DNA from: Streptomyces abikoensis
GTDB lineage: Bacteria; Actinomycetota; Actinomycetes; Streptomycetales; Streptomycetaceae
Direction: 5' to 3'
Assembly (NCBI RefSeq): GCF_014648775.1
Contig: NZ_BMRT01000017.1
Coordinates: 1 to 44,816 of the forward strand
DNA length: 44,816 nucleotides
The position numbers were made by a program, and so were the translations under genes. The notes beneath the pieces are model-generated. The model was given only the letters and a program-made list of their open reading frames with translations, was not told the DNA's origin and made no database searches. Positions 35,120 to 43,132 of this stretch are shown one piece after another; within the stretch, counting starts at the first letter, position 1; each line of letters begins with the position of its first letter.

Positions 35120-36718
35120 GTGCGCGAGGTACTGCTCCGGCTGGAAGAGCTGCTCTTCCTGTCGGCTCCGGAGATCAGGGTGGTGTCGGTGCAGGACGAC
35201 GGCGAAGTGGTCCGGGTCGGTGTCAGATCCCGTCCAACCAAGGCGTGCTGCCCGGGCTGCGGGAGCTGGTCGGAGCGGGTGCACGGCTCCTACCTGCGGT
35301 TTCCCGCCGATCTTCCCGTGGCAGGACGGCGGGTGGTACTGCGGCTGCGGGTCCGGCGCTTCACGTGCGACGACGCCTCATGCGAGCGGCAGACGTTCGT
35401 CGAGCAGGTCACGGGCCTGACCCGCCGACACACCCAGCGGACCGAACGAATGCGGTCAGCGCTGGCCGAGGTCGGCCTCGCCCTGGCCGGCCGAGCCGGT
35501 GCCCGGCTGGCCGACGCCTTCGGGGCGAGAGCCAGCCGTAACACGGTCCTACGGCTGGTCGATGCGCTCCCGGAGCCTCAGCAGCCGCCCCCGCGGGTAG
35601 TCGGCGTCGACGAGTACGCGATGCGCAAGGGACGTGTCTACGGGACCGTCCTGGTCGACGTCGAGACCCGCCGACCGATTGACCTGCTGCCGGATCGCGA
35701 GGCGGCCACGGTCGCGGCCTGGCTGGCCGAACGCCCGGGGATCGAGGTCGTCTGCCGTGACCGCGCTCCGTTCTTCGCAGAAGGCGCCAGTACCGGGGCA
35801 CCCACCGCCGTCCAGGTTGCCGACCGTTTCCACCTCTGGCGCAACCTCGGCGAAGCCGCCGAACGGTGCATCTCCCGTCATCGTTCCTGCCTGCGCGCGA
35901 CCACCGCCAAGGCGGCCCCGCAGAAGTCAGAGGCCCAGACACCGGCGGACGGCGGCTCGCCATGGCCCACCGGACACCGCTTCGCCGACCGCACCCGCGC
36001 TAAGCACGCCACCGTCCACGCGCTGCTGGCCGCCGGCCACAGCCGACGCTCGATCCAACGTCAGCTCGGCATGACCTACCGCACCGTCCAACGGCTGGCG
36101 GACGCCGCGAGGCCGGAAGACCTGTTCCAGGGACAGTGGCAGAACCGCAAGACCAAGCTCGACGACTTCAAGCCGTACCTGAACGACCGGTGGGCCGAAG
36201 GCTGCACGAACGCCTGGACCCTCTGGGAAGAGATCAAGACGCACGGCTACCACGGCGGCTACGGAGCCGTCCGCGCCTACCTCCAGCCGTTCCGCACCAC
36301 CCCGACCTCACCGGCCGCCCGACCACCATCGCCGCGGACCGTCGCCGGGTGGATCCTGACCCACCCCGACACCCTGCCGGAGAGCGAGCGACTCAAGCTG
36401 AAGTCAGTGCTCGCGCACTGCCCTGAACTGGACGCGCTCACCGGTCACGTCCGCACGTTCGGGAGGGTGATCACCGAACTCCAGGGCGACCGGCTCCCGC
36501 AGTGGATCAAGGCGGTCCGCGCCGACGACTTGCCCAGCCTCCACACCTTCGCCAACGGCCTGGAACGCGATCTCGCCGCCGTCACCGCGGGCCTGACACT
36601 GCCGTGGAGCTCCGGCGTCGTCGAAGGTCACGTCAACCGGATCAAAATGATCAAGCGCCAGATGTACGGCCGGGCTGGCTTCGGCCTCCTGCGGAAACGA
36701 GTCCTGCTGGCATCCTGA
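35120..36718 (+). CDS. ISL3-family transposase
   Basis: 532 residues. An N-terminal zinc finger (Cys44-x2-Cys47 and Cys83-x4-Cys88) is followed by an HTH region and the DDE catalytic core: Asp164 in VVGVDEYAMRKG, Asp214 in EVVCRDRAPFFAEG and Glu502 in SSGVVEGHVNRIKMIKRQMY. The length and motif order are complete, and the gene appears functional. It starts at a GTG (35120), 90 bp inside the left inverted repeat. Confidence 0.95.
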   Translation: MREVLLRLEELLFLSAPEIRVVSVQDDGEVVRVGVRSRPTKACCPGCGSWSERVHGSYLRFPADLPVAGRRVVLRLRVRRFTCDDASCERQTFVEQVTGLTRRHTQRTERMRSALAEVGLALAGRAGARLADAFGARASRNTVLRLVDALPEPQQPPPRVVGVDEYAMRKGRVYGTVLVDVETRRPIDLLPDREAATVAAWLAERPGIEVVCRDRAPFFAEGASTGAPTAVQVADRFHLWRNLGEAAERCISRHRSCLRATTAKAAPQKSEAQTPADGGSPWPTGHRFADRTRAKHATVHALLAAGHSRRSIQRQLGMTYRTVQRLADAARPEDLFQGQWQNRKTKLDDFKPYLNDRWAEGCTNAWTLWEEIKTHGYHGGYGAVRAYLQPFRTTPTSPAARPPSPRTVAGWILTHPDTLPESERLKLKSVLAHCPELDALTGHVRTFGRVITELQGDRLPQWIKAVRADDLPSLHTFANGLERDLAAVTAGLTLPWSSGVVEGHVNRIKMIKRQMYGRAGFGLLRKRVLLAS

Positions 36719-36726
36719 CCAGACAG

Positions 36727-37224
36727 TCACGAGCTCTGCTGGAGTCGCTCCGCAGCCTGAGCAGGGGTGTCGTAGTAGCCAGGCCGTGCCAGCAGGACCG
36801 AGCCGAAGTAGTAGCCCTGCTCTTCCTCTGGCTCGTCGTCGGCTGCGAACGGGCGCCAGAAGCTCAGGAGCAGGCCAGAGGCGACGAAAGACGCTGGATC
36901 GTCGGGGTCTGCCTCGATCGAGGTGTGCTCGCCCATGCGTTGCACCAGCTCGCGGGCCGGTATCGCGAACACGTCCAGGCCCCGGAAGACGACTCGGTCT
37001 GTCTGAGTCGACGGCCTCCCGAGCTCGATGGCTTCGAGCATGTCTCGCGTGCAGTGGATGCTGATCATCAGTCCACTGGGACGGAAGATGTGCTGCCCCG
37101 GCCGGTCGGACGTCGAGACCGCGGAGAGATCGCGGAGCGAGTCCAGTGCCACGTTGGCCGATTGCCGATTCATACCGATCCGCAACGGGCCAACGCCGTT
37201 TGGTGGGGCGAGGTCGAAGTCCAT
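36727..37224 (-). CDS. Passenger gene of the ISL3 element, hypothetical protein
   Basis: About 165 residues: MDFDLAPPNGVGPLRIGMNR, SDRPGQHIFRPSGLMISIHC, RVVFRGLDVFAIPARELVQR, SFWRPFAADDEPEEEQGYYF and a C-terminal ARPGYYDTPAQAAERLQQSS. Acidic and soluble; it resembles orphan immunity-like proteins of streptomycetes, but I cannot name the family. It lies inside the inverted repeats, so it travels with the IS, tail to tail with the transposase with an 8-bp gap. Standard ISL3 elements do not need it. The ATG at 37224 is chosen over the longer frame to 37275. Confidence 0.65.
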   Translation of the reverse strand: MDFDLAPPNGVGPLRIGMNRQSANVALDSLRDLSAVSTSDRPGQHIFRPSGLMISIHCTRDMLEAIELGRPSTQTDRVVFRGLDVFAIPARELVQRMGEHTSIEADPDDPASFVASGLLLSFWRPFAADDEPEEEQGYYFGSVLLARPGYYDTPAQAAERLQQSS

Positions 37225-37437
37225 GCGGGCATGATCCCAAACAGGTCTGTCAACGAGCCGCGAAGGGCCCTCCAACCCCGAGAAGTTACAGAGCGTGACT
37301 GCTCCACAGAAGTTGGACCAGAACCTGAGTTGTGAAAGCGGTTGTTGGTGACTTTGGAGAGCGCGAGGCCCTGAGTTCGTCGCTCGGTGTGGGTGAGAAG
37401 TAAGAGCGGTTGGCTGGGTTCGAGTCCGTGCTGGCCG

Positions 37438-38067
37438 TCAGGACAGTCCAACCGGGGCCGGCCTCAGCCGCTGACCGTTCAGCTCGTGGGAGTCCTCCTC
37501 GTCCCACCACAGATCGTCCTGCTCGGTGAGGTAGGAGTGCAGACCGCGGACGCCTCCACCGTCACGAAGCGCTTGCGCAACGGCGTGAAGGAAATGTGCC
37601 AGGCCGGGCCAGGATTCGATGAAGTCGCCGCCGCTGTGGCCGGCCCAACCGAGACGCCCCACGTCTGGGCCGGGACGCTGGTCGATCACCTGTGCCATGC
37701 CGTCGGCGCTCTCGGCCCAGGGCACCCAGAGCGGGTGCCACCAGGGCTCGTCGTCCCAGGGGCCGGTGGTCAGGCCCTCGCTCTCGGTCGCGACGTCCAT
37801 GCAGGTCTGCCATCGGTCCACGAGTCCGCTCACCGACAGGGGGGCCTGCTCGGGCAGGAGGGTCGCCCAGGTGCTCAGCCCGTTGTGGCATCGTAGGGAC
37901 TCGGCGAGATCACCGGGCAACGGGATGCCGAGGAACCATTCCGCGCTCCCAATCTCCTCCGGTGTCGCCGGCGGGTTGAGCACTGCAAGGCCGGAAGCTG
38001 AGTGCACCGCCAGCCAGGCATCGATCCGGCGCCATGACTCCGACCGGGACAAGGTCTGCTGAGTCAT
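37438..38067 (-). CDS. SMI1/KNR4-family protein (immunity-type)
   Basis: 209 residues with the SMI1/KNR4 signature: SWRRIDAWLAVHSASGLAVL, PPATPEEIGSAEWFLGIPLP, GDLAESLRCHNGLS, and later WVPWAESADGMAQVIDQRPG and GRLGWAGHSGGDFIESWPGL. In bacteria such proteins act as immunity proteins against polymorphic toxins or as orphan protective proteins. No toxin lies beside it. Intact, starting at ATG 38067 with GCAGGATGG upstream. It sits between the ISL3 element and an IstB fragment, within the interrupted array D. Confidence 0.85.
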   Translation of the reverse strand: MTQQTLSRSESWRRIDAWLAVHSASGLAVLNPPATPEEIGSAEWFLGIPLPGDLAESLRCHNGLSTWATLLPEQAPLSVSGLVDRWQTCMDVATESEGLTTGPWDDEPWWHPLWVPWAESADGMAQVIDQRPGPDVGRLGWAGHSGGDFIESWPGLAHFLHAVAQALRDGGGVRGLHSYLTEQDDLWWDEEDSHELNGQRLRPAPVGLS

Positions 38068-38079
38068 GACGCCATCCTG

Positions 38080-38450
38080 CCGCACGTGTCCGACACGGCG
38101 AACCGAGGACCAGGCAGGGCACCGGGCGGGGCCAGCCGGCCATCTGCTGCTGTTCGGCTCGGGCGCGGGTAGTGGCGAAGCGGCAGGAGCCGGTACCGGT
38201 CCCCGATGATGTCGCCGCCGAAGGCGAGTCGGCCGACGATGGCAGCGCAGAGAGGGGTCAGTGAAGGTCCTGGCCCAGCCGCCCAAGCTCTCGTTGGCAG
38301 CGATGACAACGCTGTTCTTCTCCTCGCGCCCGGCCAGGACCCGGAAGAGGAGTTCAGCGCCCCTGCAGTCGAACTCCATGTATTGGGCCGGGGACAGGAC
38401 GCCACGCACCCCCTCGGGTGCCGGTCTTCCCATTCCCCGCCCGCCGAACC
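38080..38450 (-). pseudogene. IstB-like ATPase C-terminal fragment (copy 2)
   Basis: Minus-strand text VRGVLSPAQYMEFDCRGAEL, LFRVLAGREEKNSVVIAANE and SLGGWARTF, then in another frame AAIVGRLAFGGDIIGDRYRL. It aligns with the IstB end (Walker B region, ANxxFxxW and the DRLxHxxHxLxxxGxSYRL end). It is diverged from copy 1 at 30356. It too joins a CRISPR repeat remnant at its upstream edge (about 38455). Confidence 0.7.
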
Positions 38451-38454
38451 GGAA

Positions 38455-38896
38455 GGGCGCGGGGAGCAGATGCTCACGTCCCATGAGGCACCCCAGACAC
38501 CCAGCGCATCCCCGCCCACGCGAGGAACAGCCGACCAGGCCCCCTCTGGGGGCCTGATCGCGGGACCATCCCCACAAGCGCGGGGAACAGTTACCCCCAC
38601 CTTCCCGGCCTCATGGATGGAGGGGACCATCCCCACGAGCGCTGGGAACAGGGGGTCGCCGGCCTTGGCGTGGGAGTCCCAGAGGGGTCCATCCCCGCCT
38701 GCGCGGGGAGCAGTTTCCCGATTCGTGGTTGGAGATCGTCTGGAAGGGACCATCCCCGCGTGCGCGGGGAGCAGCCGTTCCTGTCCTACCAGGGGCGGCC
38801 GTCATCTGGTCCATCCCCGCGTGCGCGGGGAGCAGGTCAAGAGCGACTTACCGACCCCGCCCTTGCGAGGTCCATCCCCGCGTGCGCGGGGAGCAG
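38455..38896 (-). CRISPR. Array D, leader-proximal part (D2)
   Basis: Eight repeats, the first partial (GGGCGCGGGGAGCAG near 38456), then near 38504, 38563, 38624, 38685, 38747, 38808 and 38869. The repeats become closer to consensus toward leader 4. Confidence 0.96.
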
Positions 38897-39123
38897 ACTC
38901 CGCGACCTGCACCTTTACAACCAGGCGAAGCTGTTTTTGAGCACTTTCACCGACTCAGGCATACCAGACATACGGAGCATGTCCATCCTCGCTTGTTGTT
39001 GGAGAGCCGACGCATGGCAGCACGACAGACTCAGCATCGCAGACCCCGCCGCTTGCCGGCTGACACCCGTGAGGCAACCGACGGAGCAGCACAAGTCACT
39101 CCAGCCATGCCCTCTTTCACAGC
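38897..39123 (-). promoter_or_regulatory. CRISPR leader 4 (for array D)
   Basis: About 227 bp. ACTCCGCGACCTGCACCTTT follows the repeat, then TTTTTGAGCACTTTCACCGA. The far block is somewhat diverged (CATGGCAGCACGACAGACTC). Confidence 0.88.
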
Positions 39124-39838
39124 CCCCCCACGCAGGCGGGAAGCAGTCCACCTTCGCCGACGAGCCCGGAACCCCACCGGGACCGTCCCCGCGAGCACAG
39201 GGGCCATCCCCGCGAGCGCGGGAAGCAGTGACGCAGCCATTCGGGCTCTGCGTCACCCTTGGGTTCATCCCCGCATGCGCGGGAAGCAGTGCTGGCCGAC
39301 TACGTCCGCCGTGAGCTGATCCGGACCACCCCCGAGCGCGCGGGGAGCAGGCGATGCATGCAGCCGGCATGTCCGGCCCCCGAGGAGCATCCCCGCGTGC
39401 ACGGGAAGCAGGTGCGGTCGATCAGCCGGCCGAGCTGACGGGCGGGACCATCCCCGCCCGCGCGGGGAGCAGGAGACGATCACTGCCTTCGAGCAAGCCC
39501 TGCCGGGTCCATCCCCGCGTGCGCGGGGAGCAGGGGCTGACGGCGGTGCGGGCCAGCATGACCAGGGGTCCATCCCCGCACGCGCGGGGAACAGAGCGGC
39601 ACCTGCTAGGCCAGGCGCAGGGCCTCGGGTTCATCCCCGCGCGTGCGGGGAGCAGAGTGCGTTGTCTACTCCGGCTTGAGGTACAGAGGGGCCATCCCCG
39701 CCTGCGCGGGGAGCAGCACCACACCCCGGCGCTGTTCAGACAGTCCGGTGGACCATCCCCGCCTGCGCGGGGAGCAGCAGAACGCTATCCCAGTCATGGT
39801 CCGGGACCAGGGACCATCCCCGCCTGCGCGGGGAGCAG
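39124..39838 (-). CRISPR. Array E
   Basis: About 12 repeats. The outermost (39124) and the fused pair at 39179-39228 are degraded; the rest, near 39262, 39323, 39384, 39446, 39507, 39567, 39628, 39690, 39750 and 39811, have the 61-bp period. The three closest to leader 5 share the centre CGCCTGCGCG, a variant rare elsewhere. Confidence 0.97.
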
Positions 39839-40043
39839 ACTCCGTGACCTGCACCTTTACAGTCAGGCGGAGCTGTTTTTCAGCACTTCCACCGACTCAG
39901 ACATACAGGACACATCCACCCCTGCTTGTGATGAACAGCCGCCAGACAGCAGCACAACAGACTCAGCATCGCAGACAGGGCCGCCTGCCGACTGATCTCC
40001 AAGGGACAACAACCGGCACCTGCGACACCCACCCGCCAGTTCG
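39839..40043 (-). promoter_or_regulatory. CRISPR leader 5 (for array E)
   Basis: About 205 bp, starting ACTCCGTGACCTGCACCTTT after the repeat, with CAGCACTTCCACCGACTCAG and the distal GCAGCACAACAGACTCAGCA block. Very similar to leader 2. Confidence 0.9.
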
Positions 40044-40132
40044 GAATGATCTCCACACACGCGGGAAGCAGCTCGCCCCGATCGTCTCAGCAGCGCAGGC
40101 CACGGCACCATCCCCGCACGCGCGGGGAACAG
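40044..40132 (-). CRISPR. Array F remnant, leaderless
   Basis: Two repeats, at 40044-40071 (degraded, CACACACGCGGGAAGCAG) and 40104-40132 (near consensus), with one spacer. No leader-like sequence follows on the right, so this is either the trailer of a lost sixth unit or of the ancestral array. Confidence 0.88.
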
Positions 40133-40207
40133 GATGCCCGACCTCTCGCCATGAGTGCGTGTTTCTGATCCCCGGATCTGAGTAGCCTTGGGTTCTACGC
40201 TGGCGCG

Positions 40208-40519
40208 GTGTCCAGGGGTACCGGGCAGGGCGGAGAGAGGATCTGTCGGGCTTGTGGTGACCGGCTGAAGCTAGGCGCGCGGCCTGACGCCTTGTTCTGT
40301 TCTGCGGCGTGTCGTGCCAGGCAGTGGCGTACGGACCGGCGGTTGCGCAAGCGTACGGCTGCCGCGCTGAGCGGTGCGGGCGAGGTGGAGTGTCCCGAGT
40401 GCGGGGCTCGGTGGGTGGCTGGCGTTGACCGGCGGTCGAACACCGTCTTCTGCTCGCGCCGGTGTGTGGTGAGAGCTTGGAGGCGCCGGAAGGAAACGTT
40501 CGGCGAACGGGCACAGTGA
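40208..40519 (+). CDS. Double zinc-ribbon protein (right cassette)
   Basis: 103 residues with two treble-clef-like zinc sites: CRAC (Cys13/16) with FCSAAC (Cys31/35), and CPEC (Cys62/65) with FCSRRC (Cys82/86), each followed by an R/W-rich helix (RARQWRTDRRLRKR, VVRAWRRRK). It is very basic and probably binds nucleic acid. It starts at a GTG. It is the first gene of the right cassette (zinc ribbon, DUF6192-like, RacP-like, IS5 transposase) and adjoins the end of the CRISPR cluster. A frameshifted relative is at 17911-18227 in the same order. Confidence 0.75.
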   Translation: MSRGTGQGGERICRACGDRLKLGARPDALFCSAACRARQWRTDRRLRKRTAAALSGAGEVECPECGARWVAGVDRRSNTVFCSRRCVVRAWRRRKETFGERAQ

Positions 40520-40683
40520 CCGCATCCCGAACGCATGCTGCGTCCAACTTCGTTCAGAGCACGGTCACTTGCGGTCGTTCGTTGTGATCTGCGTATTTAC
40601 GGTCTGACTCTCGGTGCTGAGCGGGCCGTGTCCACGTCACGGACATCAGCTCCGTGCTGCGGCCCGCATGGGTGGTGAGACCC

Positions 40684-41685
40684 ATGACGGAGGAGATCGA
40701 CAAGGTCGGAAACGTCAGCCAGTCCCGTTACGAGCAGATCGTGGCCGAGTTGCGGGACGTGGTGGAACAGCAGACGCGCGGGCAGTTCACGATCGGGGAC
40801 CGCGCCCTGGAGATCGAGCCGATGAGGGAGCCAGGCGGCCACCACGCGGTGGACCCCGAGTGGTCGGTGACCATGACGCTCACACGGCTGGCCGAGGACA
40901 TCGGCCTGAAGTTCAGCACGGTGAAGTCGGCGAGGTGGACATCCTCACGCTGGCCGGCCGATCGCCGGTAGAAGGGCGTCTCCTACACCGTTCACCGGAT
41001 CCTGGCCTACATCGAGGACGACCAGGAACGATTCGACGCGATCCTCACACCGCCTGGGGGCAAAGCCCGGTGGACGCCGGACGACGCCAGCCGGCGGGTC
41101 GGCAACCGGGTCGAGACCCCGGTGACGCCGAAGGAGAAGATCACCGCGATCCACACGCTGGCTCAGGACGACCAGGTCGCCGCGGTGGTGACCAGCGACT
41201 TCCTGAAGCGGCCTGAAGTGACGGCCAAGGTGACCACGGTGGACAAGGCCCGGGTGGTGGAGGAGTTCACCCGTGACGAGCACGTGGCCACCACGGCGGC
41301 AAGGAACCTGCTCCGCAGGCCGGACGTCGCGTTCAAGGCGATGAGCGACGACACCGCCCGCTTCCAGGTCAACCATGCCCAGGTGGAGCGGTCCCGGCAA
41401 GCCCGCGACCACTTCGAGGACACCAGCCCCGTCGCCCCGGCGGTGAAGAAGATCGACCGGACGGTGGAGTTCCTGGACCTGGTCACCGCCTGCCACTCGT
41501 TCGTCGCCGCGGCCGGCCGGACCGTCCCGGGCCTGCGAGCCCGCAACCTGAGCGAGGACGAGGCCACGATCGTGCACCAGAACGTCGCCAAGGTACGGGC
41601 GACGCTGGACTGGATCGAGACCGCCATCGACACCGGCAAGGTCGACATGGACGACGCGCTCGCCCGCATGCTGCGGGGCGAATAG
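40684..41685 (+). pseudogene. DUF6192-like protein with an in-frame TAG (right cassette)
   Basis: The frame starts MTEEIDKVGNVSQSRYEQIV and contains GQFTIGDRALEIEPMREPGG and LAEDIGLKFSTVKSARW. It reaches TAG at 40969-40971 after RWPADRR, then continues in the same frame with KGVSYTVHRILAYIEDDQER, RWTPDDASRRVGNRVETPVT, and LLRRP/FLKRP modules to a proper stop at 41685. Without the TAG it would be about 333 residues. So a single nonsense codon splits it; a restart at 41122 could give a C-terminal product. The HTH-like segment and repeats suggest a DNA-binding role, unproven. Followed after 2 bases by the RacP-like gene. Confidence 0.78.
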
Positions 41686-41687
41686 CC

Positions 41688-42107
41688 ATGCCCCGCGCCT
41701 CACGGCGCCGGGGCGAAGCCGCCCAGCGGCATGCGGACACCCTGCGGTTCGTGCTGTTCGAGGCCAGACCCGCAGGGCTGCTGTTCCCCCAGCTGACCCG
41801 CGCGAGTGGGCTGTCCCCCAGCCAGGTCAGGTCAGGGCTGGCCGCCCTGCGCGACATCATCGCTGAAAACGGCTGGCCACCGCTGATCTGGACCAGGGCC
41901 GACGGCTACCAGCTCGGCGCCGAACGCGCCGCGCTGGAGGCATACGAACGGGCCGTACTCACCGAGAAGCTGACCGAGTTCCGCCGCTTCATCACCGGCA
42001 CGGTCGCCCCGCACGCCGCCGCCCGCCCGGGCGACAAGTGGGTCAAGCACATCATCGCCCAGCTCAACTCCATAGAATCCACCCTCGACCTCGTCGTCTC
42101 AGCCTGA
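41688..42107 (+). CDS. RacP-like protein (right cassette)
   Basis: 139 residues: HADTLRFVLFEARPAGLLFP, QLTRASGLSPSQVRSGLAAL (a winged-HTH-like segment), RADGYQLGAERAALEAYERA and a helical C-terminus RPGDKWVKHIIAQLNSIEST. I recall proteins of this kind annotated as RacP in Streptomyces, of unknown function; the HTH suggests a regulator. It is intact and starts 2 bases after the DUF6192-like gene, so it is cotranscribed with it. The left cassette has a broken copy at 16305-16772. Confidence 0.65.
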   Translation: MPRASRRRGEAAQRHADTLRFVLFEARPAGLLFPQLTRASGLSPSQVRSGLAALRDIIAENGWPPLIWTRADGYQLGAERAALEAYERAVLTEKLTEFRRFITGTVAPHAAARPGDKWVKHIIAQLNSIESTLDLVVSA

Positions 42108-42179
42108 CCACCACAGAGGGGACGCCAGGTCTCCGGCCGGGCGTCCCCTCGGCACCCGACTCGGAGGGAGCCCGCCGCC

Positions 42180-42941
42180 ATGCGTCAGCGTCGCTATCCC
42201 TCCGACACCACGAACGCGGAATGGGCCCTGCTCGAACCGCTGCTGCCTGAGCCCGCCTGCGAGACCAGCCGCGGCGGCTGACCGGAGAAACACTCCCGGC
42301 GGGAGATCGTCGACGCGATCCGCTACGTCGTGGACACCGGCTGCAAATGGCGGGCCCTGCCTGCAGATTTCCCACCCTGGCGCACGGTCTGGGGGTTCAT
42401 GGCCCGCTGGGCAGCGGCCGGGATCGTCGGCCAGATCCGTGACCATCTCGCCGGCCGGATCCGCCGCGACATGGGCAAAGGCCCCCGAGCCGTGGCCACC
42501 GTGATCGACTCCCAGAGCGTGAAAGCGGCCGAGACCGTCTCCAAGGCCACCCGCGGCTACGACGCGGGCAAGAAAATCAACGGCCGCAAGCGCCACCTGG
42601 TCGTGGACACCCGCGGCCTGCCCCTCATGGTCATGGTCACCCCCGCCGACCTCCACGACGCCGCAGCCGCCAAGGAAGTGCTCTTCCGCCTCCGCCTGAT
42701 GCACCCCGAGATCACCATCGTCTGGGCCGACTCCGCCTACGCCGGCAAACTCGTCGACTGGGCAAAACAGCACCTCAACCTCACCATCAAACCGGTCAGC
42801 CGCCCCAAGGACACCTCCGGCTTCGTCGTACTTCCCCGCCGCTGGGTCGTCGAGAGGTCACTCGCGTGGATGATGCACGCCCGCCGGCATGCTCGCGACT
42901 ACGAACGGCTCATCCAGCACTCCGAGACCCTGATCACCTAA
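42180..42941 (+). pseudogene. IS5-family transposase with an in-frame TGA (right cassette)
   Basis: From ATG 42180: MRQRRYPSDTTNAEWALLEP, LLPEPACETSRGG, then TGA at 42279-42281 where RPEKH would be expected (CGA to TGA), then EIVDAIRYVVDTGCKWRALP and onward in the same frame. The catalytic domain is complete: VIDSQSVKAAE (Asp), YDAGKKINGRKRHLVVDTRG, ADSAYAG (Asp) and RRWVVERSLAWMMHARRHAR (Glu). A restart at 42330 could give 203 residues lacking the N-terminal DNA-binding part. No clear terminal inverted repeats were found. Its decayed counterpart is at 15399-16304. Confidence 0.85.
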
Positions 42942-43132
42942 TCCGGAGGTAGCAACGGTCCGGACCGCGTACGTGATCTGCACCGTTCGAACACCCGGAC
43001 CGTCACGCCTAGTCCAATCCGGGCGGGTCGATGCCTAATCCGGAGGTAGCAACGGTCCGGACCGCGTACGTGATCTGCACCGTTCGAACACCCGGACCGT
43101 CACGCCTAGTCCAATCCGGGCGGGTCGATGCC
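42937..43132. repeat. 97-bp tandem duplication
   Basis: The unit beginning CCTAATCCGGAGGTAGCAAC at 42937 recurs exactly from 43034. The first copy starts at the stop codon of the IS5 transposase. It may be an IS end duplicated by replication slippage or a tandem insertion scar. Confidence 0.9.

Larger units (their letters stand above)
35030..37325. mobile_element. ISL3-family insertion sequence with passenger gene
   Basis: The ends are imperfect inverted repeats: left GGTTCTGATCCACTTCTGTG, right (reverse complement) GGTTCTGGTCCAACTTCTGT. They are flanked by the 8-bp direct repeat TGAGTTGT (35022-35029 and 37326-37333), the target duplication size of ISL3. The 2296-bp element holds the transposase on the plus strand and a hypothetical gene on the minus strand, converging tail to tail. 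It splits array D and looks recent because the transposase is intact. Confidence 0.88.

Noticed and set aside
29616..40043. Leader copies as small mobile elements inserted in one array
   Set aside because: Each copy abuts the repeat on its left at the same position and in the same orientation, and repeat quality changes across it; no target duplications or terminal inverted repeats are seen.
25958..40132. Possible cas genes within or beside the cluster
   Set aside because: Every sizeable gene was checked by eye for Cas3, Cascade, Cas1 or Cas2 features; none shows them. Absence within this window does not exclude them elsewhere in the genome.
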